From: Natrinema zhouii
Lineage (GTDB): Archaea; Halobacteriota; Halobacteria; Halobacteriales; Natrialbaceae
Assembly: GCF_013456555.2 (NCBI RefSeq)
Contig: NZ_CP084882.1
Coordinates: forward strand, 186,001 to 250,000
Length of the DNA stretch: 64,000 nt
Direction: 5' to 3'
The notes beneath the pieces are model-generated. The model saw only the letters and a list, made by a program, of their open reading frames with translations. It searched no databases and was not told the DNA's origin. How positions within the stretch are numbered: position 1 is the stretch's first letter; every line of letters begins with the position of its first letter. Positions 26,518-34,908 of this stretch are shown in pieces. Made by a program: the position numbers and the translations under genes.

Positions 26518-27024
26518 ATGACAGACGATGTCCGTCACGACGGCCCGCCCCCGTTCGAAGGCGAGGACACAAAGCAGCGCGTGTACGGTGCGGTGTTACA
26601 CGCTCGAGAGCCGATGACGGCCGCCGAGATCGCCGAGCGAGCAGACTGCTCGGGGGAGTCGGCACGGACACACCTGTCCTTCTACGCCGACCTTGGCATC
26701 GTCATTCGGCATGAGGGCCGGCCGGTCAGGTACGAGCGCAACGACGACTATTTCGAGTGGCGGCGGGTCAACAAGCTGGCGCGGGAGAACACTGTCGACG
26801 AGTTGCAGGCCCGCGTGTCGGAGTTGACTGACCGGATCGAAGAGTACCGCGGCGAATATGGGGTCGACTCCCCCGCCGAGGTTGATGTCCTCGAGTTCGA
26901 CGCGGAGCGGATTGACGACGTGTATGTGGAACTCGGTGATTGGGCCACCATCATCGAGGAGCGTCGCCTACACGAACGCGCCAGGAGAAAGGCCGCCGGC
27001 TCGACGGCCCCATCGCATAGCTGA
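26518..27024 (+). CDS. Winged-HTH regulator (DUF7342-like)
   Basis: 168 residues from MTDDVRHDGPPPFEGEDTKQ. The HTH reads EPMTAAEIAERADCSGESAR with a wing GIVIRHEGRPVRYERND; a coiled coil follows (ENTVDELQARVSELTDRIEE). I recall this haloarchaeal family as DUF7342. It sits one base before its partner gene; such pairs recur on haloarchaeal plasmids (recall). TATATTTT at 26467-26474 may be the TATA box. Probably an autorepressor of the pair. Confidence 0.75.
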   Translation: MTDDVRHDGPPPFEGEDTKQRVYGAVLHAREPMTAAEIAERADCSGESARTHLSFYADLGIVIRHEGRPVRYERNDDYFEWRRVNKLARENTVDELQARVSELTDRIEEYRGEYGVDSPAEVDVLEFDAERIDDVYVELGDWATIIEERRLHERARRKAAGSTAPSHS

Positions 27025-27025
27025 G

Positions 27026-27457
27026 ATGGTGCCGGCGGATGACGGTGCGAGTCCCGCACCGATAGACCGGTCGATGTTAGAGCGAATGCGTTCCCGATTC
27101 GTTGGGCGTCGCATGTTCGAGTCGGCGGAGATCGTCAAGGAGGGGAAGCTACACCTCTGCGTCGAGCTATCAGGCGGCTACTATCCGAACGAGGCGTCTG
27201 CTCGCTTTGAGATTCGCTGGTATCGCAACGACGACTTCAACTTCCACTACCAGGAGCAGCGACGGGACAGCGACTGGAAGTGCCGATGGGATCGGTACCC
27301 AAACGCACACAACTCACGGGATCACTTCCATCCACCACCGGCCGCTAGCCGCACCGACGCGGAGAACGCTCAGTGGCCGGACGACCACCGCGACGTGAGC
27401 CGCCTCGTCCTTGATCACATCGAGGAGCGCATCGAGATGCTGTGGGAGCAGCAGTAG
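27026..27457 (+). CDS. Partner of the DUF7342-like gene, unknown (toxin-like?)
   Basis: 143 residues. Features: ESAEIVKEGKLHLCVELSGG, YYPNEASARFEIRWYRNDDF, then CRWDRYPN and the histidine-rich RDHFHPPPAA. The order strand-WY-H-x-CRWDRHP-HFHPPP is one I associate with the conserved partner of DUF7342 genes. Histidine and aspartate residues could form an active site. A toxin-antitoxin relationship is inferred from the HTH-partner layout only. Confidence 0.6.
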   Translation: MVPADDGASPAPIDRSMLERMRSRFVGRRMFESAEIVKEGKLHLCVELSGGYYPNEASARFEIRWYRNDDFNFHYQEQRRDSDWKCRWDRYPNAHNSRDHFHPPPAASRTDAENAQWPDDHRDVSRLVLDHIEERIEMLWEQQ

Positions 27458-27699
27458 GCCTCATGCACTACGGTGGGAAACAAAACGTACGGAAAGCGCG
27501 GGTGAGGGTGCCTCTGACAGGTAACAGCCGAACGGACGACAACCGCCCGGCCTCCCCACATATAAACCAATTAATACGTATAGATAATTCTTTTGATCTA
27601 TCGACAAAATATCGTTTCACTTTCACTCCACTACTCGGAGATTCACGAGGGAAGGGATAAGAGCGAAAATTGACGACCCACGAGGAGTTCCACAACACC

Positions 27700-28008
27700 A
27701 TGAACTACAACGATGACGACCGCTGGGAGTTCGCTCCCGAAGACGAATGAAGTCTTGCCCCCAATGCGATCGCCCTCGAAAACGTCTCCCCACCGGATCG
27801 CTCCGAGAACCCTCCTCGTGAGGGGCGAACCCGTCGCAATCTCGAGTGTCGGTCTTGCGGTGAGGCGGCACGCCACATGTTCAGTGGCTTCGATGAAGTG
27901 CCAGTTCCAGAGATTCCAGACTCATCAATCTGGGAATGCACCCGGTGTCAGTCTTCCCGACACGGCCCGGACCCTGACAGTCCGAACGGAAACACGCACC
28001 GCCGGTGA
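27700..28008 (+). pseudogene. Zinc-ribbon protein with in-frame TGA
   Basis: MNYNDDDRWEFAPEDE, TGA (27748-27750), then in the same frame SLAPNAIALENVSPPDRSEN, NLECRSCGEAA, WECTRCQSSRHGPD to TGA 28008. The two knuckles CRSC and CTRC make one zinc site of a ~102-residue ancestral protein. A downstream start could rescue the zinc part, but no ATG precedes the first knuckle. Confidence 0.55.
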
Positions 28009-28074
28009 ACTAAAAATCTGGACGACGGACGCGTCTCACTGCTCGAAATACACGTTAGACCTGCGCCACGGTCC

Positions 28075-28114
28075 CGTAGTGTTGTTCCTCTCCTCGAGAG
28101 AGTGAGAGGAGTCC
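28075..28114 (+). promoter_or_regulatory. GTGTTGTT/C-tract leader, copy 5
   Basis: GTAGTGTTGTTC, CTCTCCTCGAGAGAG, TGAGAGGAG, TCC, ATG ATG 28115. The C-tract (CTCTC) and both G-tracts (GAGAG, GAGAGG) have all changed together relative to copies 2 and 3. Confidence 0.75.
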
Positions 28115-28327
28115 ATGATGGCAGATGCCGACCAGACTGATGAGTCACTGACACCAGCACAGCGCCTCGAGTCATCGAATCCCCGGATCATTGATGCAGG
28201 AGTCGCGACGATCACCGACATGGAGACACTTCAGGCGTGTGTCGCCTACGAAAACCAGCACCAACAACGCCTTCCGATCCTCAAACAGCTAGGCCAGCGA
28301 GCTGAAGAACTTCGTGAGGAGTCGTGA
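28115..28327 (+). CDS. Small helical protein, 70 residues
   Basis: MMADADQTDESLTPAQRLES, then TITDMETLQACVAYENQHQQ and ending QLGQRAEELREES. Helical and acidic; unknown family. The leader fixes the start, with GAGGAG three bases upstream. Confidence 0.55.
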   Translation: MMADADQTDESLTPAQRLESSNPRIIDAGVATITDMETLQACVAYENQHQQRLPILKQLGQRAEELREES

Positions 28328-28362
28328 CTGGTCCACCGATTACGACGCCTGCGAAGATCTGA

Positions 28363-28404
28363 GAGTGTTGTTTGTACCCTCGAGAGGGGTGGATGTTTTT
28401 CCAG
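28363..28404 (+). promoter_or_regulatory. GTGTTGTT/C-tract leader, copy 6 (degenerate)
   Basis: GAGTGTTGTTTGTA, CCCTCGAGAGGGG, TGGATG, TTTTTCCAG, then ATA where other copies have ATG. The second G-tract is broken (GGATG), so this copy may be decaying. Confidence 0.6.
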
Positions 28405-28829
28405 ATAATAGATCGACCCGAGATTACGATCCAACAACAGACAGGTTCACCGCTGACGGTGGACTCGAACCGACCGAAGAAAGTATTGCGACCTCACTCG
28501 AGGATTTCGACGCTGACGTCAGCCATCGCAAGGTCGAAACACGACTCAATCGCCCCGTGGCCAGTGAGTTCGGCATCGACGACCGCGTCGACGAACTCGG
28601 GGAGAAAGACGACCGTATCAACGAACTTGAGGCGACTAATGAAGCGCTTCAAGAGCAACTCAGTGACTATCAGGAGGTACTCGAGCGTCGTAATCAATAT
28701 TCGAACCCCGAATGGATGAGACGGGTGCTGATGACGGTGACTCGATCTGGGGTCGTACACGGCGGTTCGTCGGAAATGGCAACTGAGATCCATTCCAAAG
28801 TTATTCGCCGAGTTTTTCGACTGAGGTGA
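28389..28829 (+). CDS. Coiled-coil protein, unknown function
   Basis: About 146 residues if GTG 28389 is used (VDVFPDNRSTRDYDPTTDRF). The middle is a coiled coil, DDRVDELGEKDDRINELEAT then NEALQEQLSDYQEVLERRNQ. The acidic composition marks this frame as the real one. The start is uncertain because the leader's expected start codon is ATA in another frame; the gene may be frameshifted at its 5' end. Confidence 0.5.
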   Translation: MDVFPDNRSTRDYDPTTDRFTADGGLEPTEESIATSLEDFDADVSHRKVETRLNRPVASEFGIDDRVDELGEKDDRINELEATNEALQEQLSDYQEVLERRNQYSNPEWMRRVLMTVTRSGVVHGGSSEMATEIHSKVIRRVFRLR

Positions 28830-29253
28830 CGGCTGAGATTCTGAGATTCGGTCACCTGGTCTATTCTCTGGATTGGCGATAACTGGATCGACCGGCGGGA
28901 TCGGTGTTTCCTATGAAGCAGTAGTCGGTAGACTGGCAGTAATCTTGGTGCTCCTGATCAGTGGCTGGTGGTTCCGGTCAGCGTTTCCCTCTGAAAGCCG
29001 GTGAATCTCATCGGGTGGGACCCGATCGTTCTCTGTATCGGCGGAGCGTTGGATTTCCTAAGGAAGGTCTGTCTATCGTTTAGAGAGGAATCCTCGAGTT
29101 GCAACCTGATGTGTTCATGTACCGTCTATTTTCAGTTTCACCGCGGTTGGATCGCCTATTTGTGAATACGGGTGTTCTCCTGCTTGTAGAGGGAGTAACC
29201 ACATCATCCCCTGTCGCAGTCACACGCTCCCTCTGTATTACCTTCACAAATTC
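28830..29253. other. Intergenic, no gene seen
   Basis: 424 bases with no convincing frame. A weak leader-like string GGGTGTTCTCCTGC...AGAGGGAG lies at 29169-29194, 60 bases before the next gene. Confidence 0.4.
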
Positions 29254-29406
29254 ATGTCCACGACGAACCCACCGGATCTCGGTGCGTGTCCGTTCTGCCA
29301 GGCCGAGATCACGACGCTCAACGTGATCCTCGAGTATGAGACTGAGACGGGATCGGCAGTATACGCTGAGTGTCCTGAGTGCCGCGACGTCGTGAACCCA
29401 CAGTAA
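29254..29406 (+). CDS. Small zinc-ribbon protein, 50 residues
   Basis: MSTTNPPDLGACPFCQAEIT, then YAECPECRDVVNPQ-TAA. Knuckles CPFC and CPEC about 27 residues apart form one ribbon; the layout is like Lar-type or phage zinc ribbons. Start is the only ATG. First of three small genes reading right. Confidence 0.65.
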   Translation: MSTTNPPDLGACPFCQAEITTLNVILEYETETGSAVYAECPECRDVVNPQ

Positions 29407-29415
29407 CTACCGCCC

Positions 29416-29568
29416 ATGCTATGTGACAGAGTAGGCCGGTTGCTTGGCCTAGTGAACGAAAAGGACGTTGTGTACGAGTGTCGGTGCTGTGGCACCACTG
29501 TCGACAAAGACACCGATATCTGTCCTGAATGCCGGACAGAAACGATCGTACAACATCGGATATCCTGA
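29416..29568 (+). CDS. Small zinc-ribbon protein, 50 residues
   Basis: MLCDRVGRLLGLVNEKDVVY, ECRCCGTTVDKDTDICPECR, TETIVQHRIS-TGA. Two knuckles (CRCC, CPEC) 12 residues apart. Nine bases after the previous gene and three before the next; a small operon. Confidence 0.65.
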   Translation: MLCDRVGRLLGLVNEKDVVYECRCCGTTVDKDTDICPECRTETIVQHRIS

Positions 29569-29571
29569 CCT

Positions 29572-29799
29572 ATGGACGAGGGGTACGACCAGATTCTGGA
29601 GGTCGTGGCGGAGAACCCGGGGACCACCTTTGAGGAAATCACGGAGATGGCAGCTGATCACAGCATCACCGATACGAATATCTCGGACCTCATTTCGGAG
29701 GCGGTCAATAACGATGATCTTCTCGAGTTTGATAGACGATACTGGGTGATGCGAACAGGCAAGTACCGGTTCCACCGGTACGATCACCCGGAAACCTAA
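29572..29799 (+). CDS. Small winged-helix DNA-binding protein
   Basis: 75 residues: MDEGYDQILEVVAENPGTTF, EEITEMAADHSITDTNISDL, ISEAVNNDDLLEFDRRYWVM. Three helices and a wing ending in a basic RTGKYRFHRYD. Likely a plasmid regulator; starts three bases after the zinc-ribbon gene's stop. Confidence 0.65.
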   Translation: MDEGYDQILEVVAENPGTTFEEITEMAADHSITDTNISDLISEAVNNDDLLEFDRRYWVMRTGKYRFHRYDHPET

Positions 29800-29940
29800 T
29801 TCACAGGGATGTGACCATCTCTGTCCTATGCTTGCGCGATCTCCGATTCTCTCGTCTGTGTAATCGCCGTTTCGAGGTCAGCTGGTTCCTAACCTGAAAT
29901 GTGGGTTGGCGGCATGTGTTCCACGCCAGTATGGTGATGG

Positions 29941-30252
29941 GTGACCACTGAGACTGATTTTCTTGGTCGTAACCCTGTATCCCGGGAACAGATAATAACC
30001 TATCTCGTGCTACTGCGGGAACTGTATATGACGCTGGAGTACGGGATCGACGAGATTCTCGGTACGATTGAGGATATTACCCGGGATGTCGTCGATACAC
30101 AGAAATTCCTCTCTGACGGAGACGTCGACGATGTGAGCGTAGTGAAGGATATGGATGATGAAGACGACCTCGCGGAACTCAACTTCGACAGTGATTGGCA
30201 TCTCGGCCCGTTTGATCCCAGTCCGAAGTGCCACCCTGATTCACTCTTCTGA
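29941..30252 (+). CDS. Hypothetical acidic protein
   Basis: 103 residues from GTG 29941: MTTETDFLGRNPVSREQIIT, a helical segment YLVLLRELYMTLEYGIDEIL, then an acidic tail (DGDVDDVSVVKDMDDEDDLA). The ATG ten bases earlier is out of frame. Unknown family. Confidence 0.5.
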   Translation: MTTETDFLGRNPVSREQIITYLVLLRELYMTLEYGIDEILGTIEDITRDVVDTQKFLSDGDVDDVSVVKDMDDEDDLAELNFDSDWHLGPFDPSPKCHPDSLF

Positions 30253-30476
30253 CCCTTTAGTGTCTAGGCAATCGGTAGCTGCCGCAGGTGTAGAACACTG
30301 GACCGATCTCAGAAGATGTGTTCTTGGGACGATCACGGGGAATGTTTCGGATCATCGGCACCGTAGGCTACGCCCGAGACGGAGTGAGAGTTTCAGCAGG
30401 ACCGTTGTAGGGTTGGAGCTTCCTAAACATGTGCACTGATACCACGGACCTTTCTACTGAACTCTGGAATCAACTA

Positions 30477-30512
30477 GTGGTGTTTATCGCCCCAGTAGCG
30501 GTGAAGGGGCTG
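30477..30512 (+). promoter_or_regulatory. GTGTTGTT/C-tract leader, copy 7 (weak)
   Basis: GTGGTGTTTATC, GCCCC, AGTAGCGGTGAA, GGGGC, TGATCAG, then ATG 30539. Only one G-tract is present, pairing GCCCC with GGGGC; the upstream box and downstream CAG fit the other copies. Confidence 0.45.
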
Positions 30513-30538
30513 ATCAGTTGTCCTCTTCGGAGTTATCG

Positions 30539-31468
30539 ATGGCAACGAGAGACATCTACACGACGACGTTTGACGACGGCATTCAGACGACTACAACTAC
30601 CTGTCCAGACTGTGGCGGCAGCGTTCGAACGACTGACCGCGAGACGATCTGTGAGGACTGTGGACGTATCCTCGAGGACACTCACCTCGACCGAGGGCCA
30701 GACTGGGGTCGACATGACGAGCAGGGAACCAAGAGACGGACCGGTGCCCCGCTGACACCGACACGCCACGATCGAGGCCTCTCCACCGAGATCGGGTACA
30801 CGCAAGACGGACATGGAAACACCCTCTCGAGCACGAAGCGTCGACAATTGAACCGGTTGCGTCGCGAACAGTCCCGTGCCCAGTGGCAGTCGAAAACTGA
30901 ACGGAACCTCGCCTATGGACTCGGTGAAATCCGGCGGATCGTCGCAAGCCTCGGCCTCGCACAGAGTATCCGGGATCAGGCGTGTTCGCTGTTCCGAACT
31001 GCACAGTCCGAACAGCTCTGTCGTGGACGATCGCTCGAGGCGGTGGCTGCAGCCAGTGTCTACGCAACCACTCGGTGTAACGGACTCGGACGATCACGGG
31101 CAGAAGTCGCAGCCTGTGCACGCTGTAATCAGCAGAGACTTACCAACGCCTACAACGCGATGAACGTCGAACTCGAGTTACCGACACAGCCGATTGCAGC
31201 AGTAGATCGCATTCCGAGGCTTTCAACAGAACTCGAGGTCCCAGATCAGGTTCGTCGACGAGCACTCGAACTCGCACAGACGGCACGCGAACGCGGAATG
31301 ACGATCGGCTGTCGGCCGAGTGGCGTCGCAGCGGGCTGTCTCTATCTCGCTGCCCAGCGAGTCGGATTCTGTCTCTCGCAACAGCGGATCGCCGATATCG
31401 CAGGAACATCACCGAACACGCTTCGCAGTCGGCGAGACGACTTAGTCGAGATTGAAGCTGAAACCTGA
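30539..31468 (+). CDS. tfb: Transcription initiation factor IIB (TFB), divergent paralog
   Basis: 309 residues from MATRDIYTTTFDDGIQTTTT. Zinc ribbon CPDCGGSV...CEDCGRIL (~24-47), B-finger DWGRHDEQGTKRRTGAPLTP, then two cyclin folds ending in a recognition helix (ADIAGTSPNTLRSRRDDLVE). GC-rich, unlike the TFB at 12230, so the two came by different routes. TFBs on plasmids may redirect transcription to plasmid promoters. ATG 30539 preferred to TTG 30518. Confidence 0.9.
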   Translation: MATRDIYTTTFDDGIQTTTTTCPDCGGSVRTTDRETICEDCGRILEDTHLDRGPDWGRHDEQGTKRRTGAPLTPTRHDRGLSTEIGYTQDGHGNTLSSTKRRQLNRLRREQSRAQWQSKTERNLAYGLGEIRRIVASLGLAQSIRDQACSLFRTAQSEQLCRGRSLEAVAAASVYATTRCNGLGRSRAEVAACARCNQQRLTNAYNAMNVELELPTQPIAAVDRIPRLSTELEVPDQVRRRALELAQTARERGMTIGCRPSGVAAGCLYLAAQRVGFCLSQQRIADIAGTSPNTLRSRRDDLVEIEAET

Positions 31469-31521
31469 TCGTCACAACCCGGATGAGATACCTGTAACGG
31501 AGCTGATCGGGCGCTCCCTCG

Positions 31522-31587
31522 AGTGTGTTTTTCTTCCCCCAAAGGGGTGAGGGGCGTTCCAGAACGGAGCGTCCATCGCCAAGAACG
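31522..31587 (+). promoter_or_regulatory. GTGTTGTT/C-tract leader, copy 8
   Basis: AGTGTGTTTTTCTT, CCCCC-AAA-GGGG, TGAGGGGCG, then a second stem GGGCGTTCC...GGAGCGTCC (31552-31572) and ATG 31588. C- and G-tracts are again altered together; the second stem recalls copy 4. Confidence 0.65.
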
Positions 31588-32526
31588 ATGACTACGAGCG
31601 ACTGTTCGCAGGTGTCCTTCGATGATTCGGACACCAGACGTGACGAGATGCACAGTACAATGGAAGCCTGGGTTGACGACCTCGTCGACGAGGTTGATGA
31701 CGCAGTCTCGAGTGAGCAGTTCCAGGAGTGGCTCGACGTGCAGAGTCACTTCCATGACTACTCCTACCGAAACACGCTGCTGATCACACGCCAGCGTCCG
31801 CACGCAACTCACGTTGCCGGCTATCGAACGTGGCAAAACGAATTCGACCGGTATGTGGAAGAGGGCGAGAGTGCTATCTGGATCTGGGCACCGATCATCG
31901 CAAAGCAGTGCCCCGAGTGCGAAAACTCGCCGTCGTACCACGAACGAAGCGACTGTGAGTACGACGAGACATCACCCGAGGAGTGGTCGAAAGGACTTGT
32001 CGGCTTTCGGCCAGCGCCAGTCTTCGACATTTCTCAGACAGAGGGAGAGCCACTGCCCGAACTCGAGACGGAGGCGACCGGAGAAGCCGACGAACTGGTG
32101 CCAGCGCTCCTCGAGGGGGCTTCGATGCTTGAGGTGGAAGTGGAGGTCGTTTCTCCAGCGGAGTGGCCTTACGGTGATGCCAGAGGCGTGTGTCAGTACC
32201 GCTCTCCTGCGGAGCGACCACTAATCGAGGTCCGCGATCGTGAGAACAGTGCCGACCTTGCCGTAACGACCGTCCACGAGTACGCCCACGCACGCTTGCA
32301 CGGTGACGTCGACGACGAGACCGAACGCTCGAAACGCGAACTCGAGGCGGAAGCGGTCGGCTATATCGTCGGTCGGTATTTCGGGCTGAACACGAGTGGG
32401 TCGGCGTTCTACCTTGCTGCATGGGAGGGCGAAGAGTCGGAGGCTATCCTCGATCGACTCGAACGGATCAGTTCGACCGCTGCGGAGATTATCGATGTCG
32501 TCGACGAGGTGATCACTGATGAGTGA
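31588..32526 (+). CDS. ArdC-like antirestriction protein with metallopeptidase motif
   Basis: 312 residues from MTTSDCSQVSFDDSDTRRDE. An ArdC-type N-terminal domain (HDYSYRNTLLITRQRPHATH, VAGYRTWQNEFDRYVEEGES) that in relatives binds single-stranded DNA, a small zinc knuckle (KQCPECENSPSYHERSDC), and a C-terminal zincin-like motif VTTVHEYAHARLH (HExxH at ~229). Such proteins enter recipients with conjugative DNA or protect it. It overlaps the next gene by eight bases. Confidence 0.85.
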   Translation: MTTSDCSQVSFDDSDTRRDEMHSTMEAWVDDLVDEVDDAVSSEQFQEWLDVQSHFHDYSYRNTLLITRQRPHATHVAGYRTWQNEFDRYVEEGESAIWIWAPIIAKQCPECENSPSYHERSDCEYDETSPEEWSKGLVGFRPAPVFDISQTEGEPLPELETEATGEADELVPALLEGASMLEVEVEVVSPAEWPYGDARGVCQYRSPAERPLIEVRDRENSADLAVTTVHEYAHARLHGDVDDETERSKRELEAEAVGYIVGRYFGLNTSGSAFYLAAWEGEESEAILDRLERISSTAAEIIDVVDEVITDE

Positions 32527-32731
32527 TCGGTACCTCCTCTTCGAAATCGTCGCCGCGCTTGAAACGGAGGGACTCGGTCGTGACGAGTACCAACTGCAAC
32601 GGGTGATTGACATCGAAGCACTCGAGCAACTCGTGGACTCGGCGAACAATGACCTCGAAGTAAGATTCTCGGTTGGTGAGTTTCGTGTCCTCGTTACGCA
32701 GTCCGATGTACGGATCCTCACAAATCCGTAG
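32519..32731 (+). CDS. HalOD1-type small output-domain protein
   Basis: 70 residues: MSDRYLLFEIVAALETEGLG, then YQLQRVIDIEALEQLVDSAN and VRFSVGEFRVLVTQSDVRIL. This helix-helix-two-strand order is the HalOD1 domain found in halobacterial signalling proteins. It is coupled to ArdC by an eight-base overlap. The role is not known. Confidence 0.75.
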   Translation: MSDRYLLFEIVAALETEGLGRDEYQLQRVIDIEALEQLVDSANNDLEVRFSVGEFRVLVTQSDVRILTNP

Positions 32732-32822
32732 ATTGGCTCTGGTGGAATCCCTAACCTGTGGTAGTTTCTACACCACCAATCGCTCAGTAGAGGTCAAGGA
32801 CTTACTGCAGAAGCTATTCCTA

Positions 32823-33263
32823 TCAGTCCACTCTCATAACTGCTAACCGAAACTGCTCGAACGACCGAATTAGCTCAACAAACTCGCCAGGATCAACCGG
32901 TTTTTCGAGGACTGCATCTTCGTCCGCATCATGATCGAGATCCCGGGATTCAATCAAGCCCTCATCCATCCCGGTTAAGACAATCACTGGTACGTCATCC
33001 AGTTCTGGGTGGTGCTTGATCTCATGTAGAACGTCCTCTCCGTCCACTTTCGGTAGGTTCAGATCAAGCAGTATAATGTCCGGCTGGGGAGTGTCTTCGT
33101 ACTCGCCACGTTGATCGATAAAGTCCAGTGCTGCTCGGCCATCAGTGACGGTGGTGAGCGTATTTCCGATGTTGCCGTCTGAGAAGGCCTCTTCGATGAG
33201 ACGGATATCGCCAGGGTTGTCTTCTACCAGCAGTATCACCGCCTCTGATGAGCCACTCCCCAT
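32823..33263 (-). CDS. Single-domain response regulator
   Basis: 146 residues from MGSGSSEAVILLVEDNPGDI. All receiver residues present: ED pair in VEDN, phospho-acceptor aspartate in ILLDLNLPKVDG, threonine in VLTGMDE, lysine in LEKPVDPGEF. Typical of haloarchaeal stand-alone receivers paired with distant histidine kinases. No kinase is nearby. A receiver lacking its aspartate lies at 56021. Confidence 0.9.
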   Translation of the reverse strand: MGSGSSEAVILLVEDNPGDIRLIEEAFSDGNIGNTLTTVTDGRAALDFIDQRGEYEDTPQPDIILLDLNLPKVDGEDVLHEIKHHPELDDVPVIVLTGMDEGLIESRDLDHDADEDAVLEKPVDPGEFVELIRSFEQFRLAVMRVD

Positions 33264-33888
33264 AGTATGATGATCCAAGTGAATCGGTATAAGAATTCGG
33301 TGAGGTGCCCATTAAGCGGAATTTCAAGCTCCGGTATCAGCTATTGCTGAAGACTCTTGATCAGTAAGCACGTTTGGTGTACAGTAGATTTACATGAATG
33401 GTTCTCTAAAGAAGAGGATTTCAACAGAGCCGATAGCCTCTCACTTGGTGTGCACTCTCCTCCAGAGTTTTAACCGCGTGAGGGCCGTATTTTTGTCTAC
33501 ATTGAAACTCGCACAGACACTCCAAGATAGACCTGTGGATTCGAATTTGGTGAGAGGCGGATGACAGACATGAGGTATGATTCGTGCAGTACGCGGTTAG
33601 AATTCTACAGAGGGGTGAGATACTGTCCGGCTTGCCAAAGCAAAGCGTAGGTGAAACAGAAGATTGACTCACAACGGGGACTATAGAGAGAACTGGCACC
33701 TACGGTGTGACTTCTATTCTCGGAAACAGTTCCCAATGATTCTTTTCACATATCGTTGAGGTGAATAGGGGCCGTGAATGTTACGTGTCGTTCCTAACTC
33801 AACAATCCACTTCCTCTACAGTTTTGGAAGATGAACTATTTTAGGAGATGGTCAAGCTGATTCTGCATCATATCTACTCTACAGTCAT
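33264..33888. other. Intergenic with an isolated IS end
   Basis: 625 AT-rich bases. GAGGATTTCAACAGAGCC at 33413-33430 repeats the end seen at 26069-26086. The frames here carry stops and basic peptides. Probably a decayed insertion site. Confidence 0.45.
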
Positions 33889-34908
33889 TCAGTCATATGT
33901 GTGGAATTCGACTTCTTGCTCGAGAAGTTCGTCGGGAATCCCAGGAACTTCATCGGAACGGACTGGACCCTGTTTCTCGATGACGTCGAGATCACGGGGA
34001 AATTCACGTAACTCGAAATGCAATGAAATACCAGCCTTTGCTCCTTCGCCCAATGCAATCGGGAGTTGATTGTGCCCAGGTGTCAAGTCTCCCACTGCAT
34101 AGACGCGATCGACTGTTGTCTGCCCGTGATCATCGACGACGACCGTCCCATCATCATTGATACCACAGCCGAGGTTGCGGGCCAGACCGTTGTTGTATTC
34201 GGCACCATACATGGCGAAGCCACCCTTGTACTCGCGAACCATGCCATCTTCGAACTCAAGGGCTGCTAACCAGCCATCTTTGTCGTTTTGAACGCCAACG
34301 ATGTCCTCGTGAATGATATCGATCGGATGGTTCGAGAGCATCGTTGCCGTCTCGTCGCTCCATTCAGGGCTATCATTGCGAGTGAGTAGATCAACATCGT
34401 CGGTGAAGTTCAGCATGATCGCAGCTACGTGTGCAGCGCTCTCCCCGTATCCCATGACGTAGACGGGTTCATCGACGAACATGTAGGCATCACAGTGCAA
34501 GCAGTAGTGGAGTCCACGACCGGTCCGCGGTAGTGGCGGTTCTGGGCGGACATCGTTGAATCCCGTCGCGAGAACAATGTACTCTGCGCGATAGTCAGCA
34601 TTATTCCCGCAGAGACGGATCGAACCATCCTCAGTACTGTCGCAGGAGACGAGTAGATCATTGTGGATATCGCACCCGTACTCTTGAAGTTGGTCTCTCC
34701 CGACCGAGAGAAATTCGTTCCCGGATGTCTCCTCCGTGACACCAAGTAAATTGTGGACCTCTTGCATCATCGCTGCGCGTCCACCGCCTCGATCGACGAC
34801 GGCCGTTCGATGACCGAGTCGCGTCGTATACAGCGCTGCGGTCATTCCAGCCGGACCGCCTCCGACGACGAGAACTTCGTAATCGTGAACAGTTGAATCA
34901 GTAGCCAT
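33889..34908 (-). CDS. Thioredoxin-reductase-like FAD/NAD(P) oxidoreductase
   Basis: 339 residues from MATDSTVHDYEVLVVGGGPA (FAD GxGxxG as VVGGGPAGMTAALY). A possible redox pair CLHC lies at ~135 in HYCLHCDAYMF, in the place of the TrxB CATC. The FAD-aspartate motif reads RVYAVGDLTPGHNQLPIALG. Preferred start ATG 34908; the frame runs further. It is the least canonical of the two TrxB-type flavoproteins here and may serve another thiol partner. Confidence 0.85.
   Translation of the reverse strand: MATDSTVHDYEVLVVGGGPAGMTAALYTTRLGHRTAVVDRGGGRAAMMQEVHNLLGVTEETSGNEFLSVGRDQLQEYGCDIHNDLLVSCDSTEDGSIRLCGNNADYRAEYIVLATGFNDVRPEPPLPRTGRGLHYCLHCDAYMFVDEPVYVMGYGESAAHVAAIMLNFTDDVDLLTRNDSPEWSDETATMLSNHPIDIIHEDIVGVQNDKDGWLAALEFEDGMVREYKGGFAMYGAEYNNGLARNLGCGINDDGTVVVDDHGQTTVDRVYAVGDLTPGHNQLPIALGEGAKAGISLHFELREFPRDLDVIEKQGPVRSDEVPGIPDELLEQEVEFHTYD

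Noticed and set aside
13430..28008. Repeated in-frame TGA codons in small Fe-S and zinc proteins, suggesting stop-codon recoding
   Set aside because: The same region has in-frame TAA and TAG codons and frameshifts (metB remnant, HalOD1 remnant, second oxidoreductase copy), and intact genes end at TGA normally. Ordinary decay explains it.
33421..33699. 92-residue minus-strand frame rich in serine and cysteine
   Set aside because: Basic, non-halophilic composition in a decayed stretch with an IS end; no start context.
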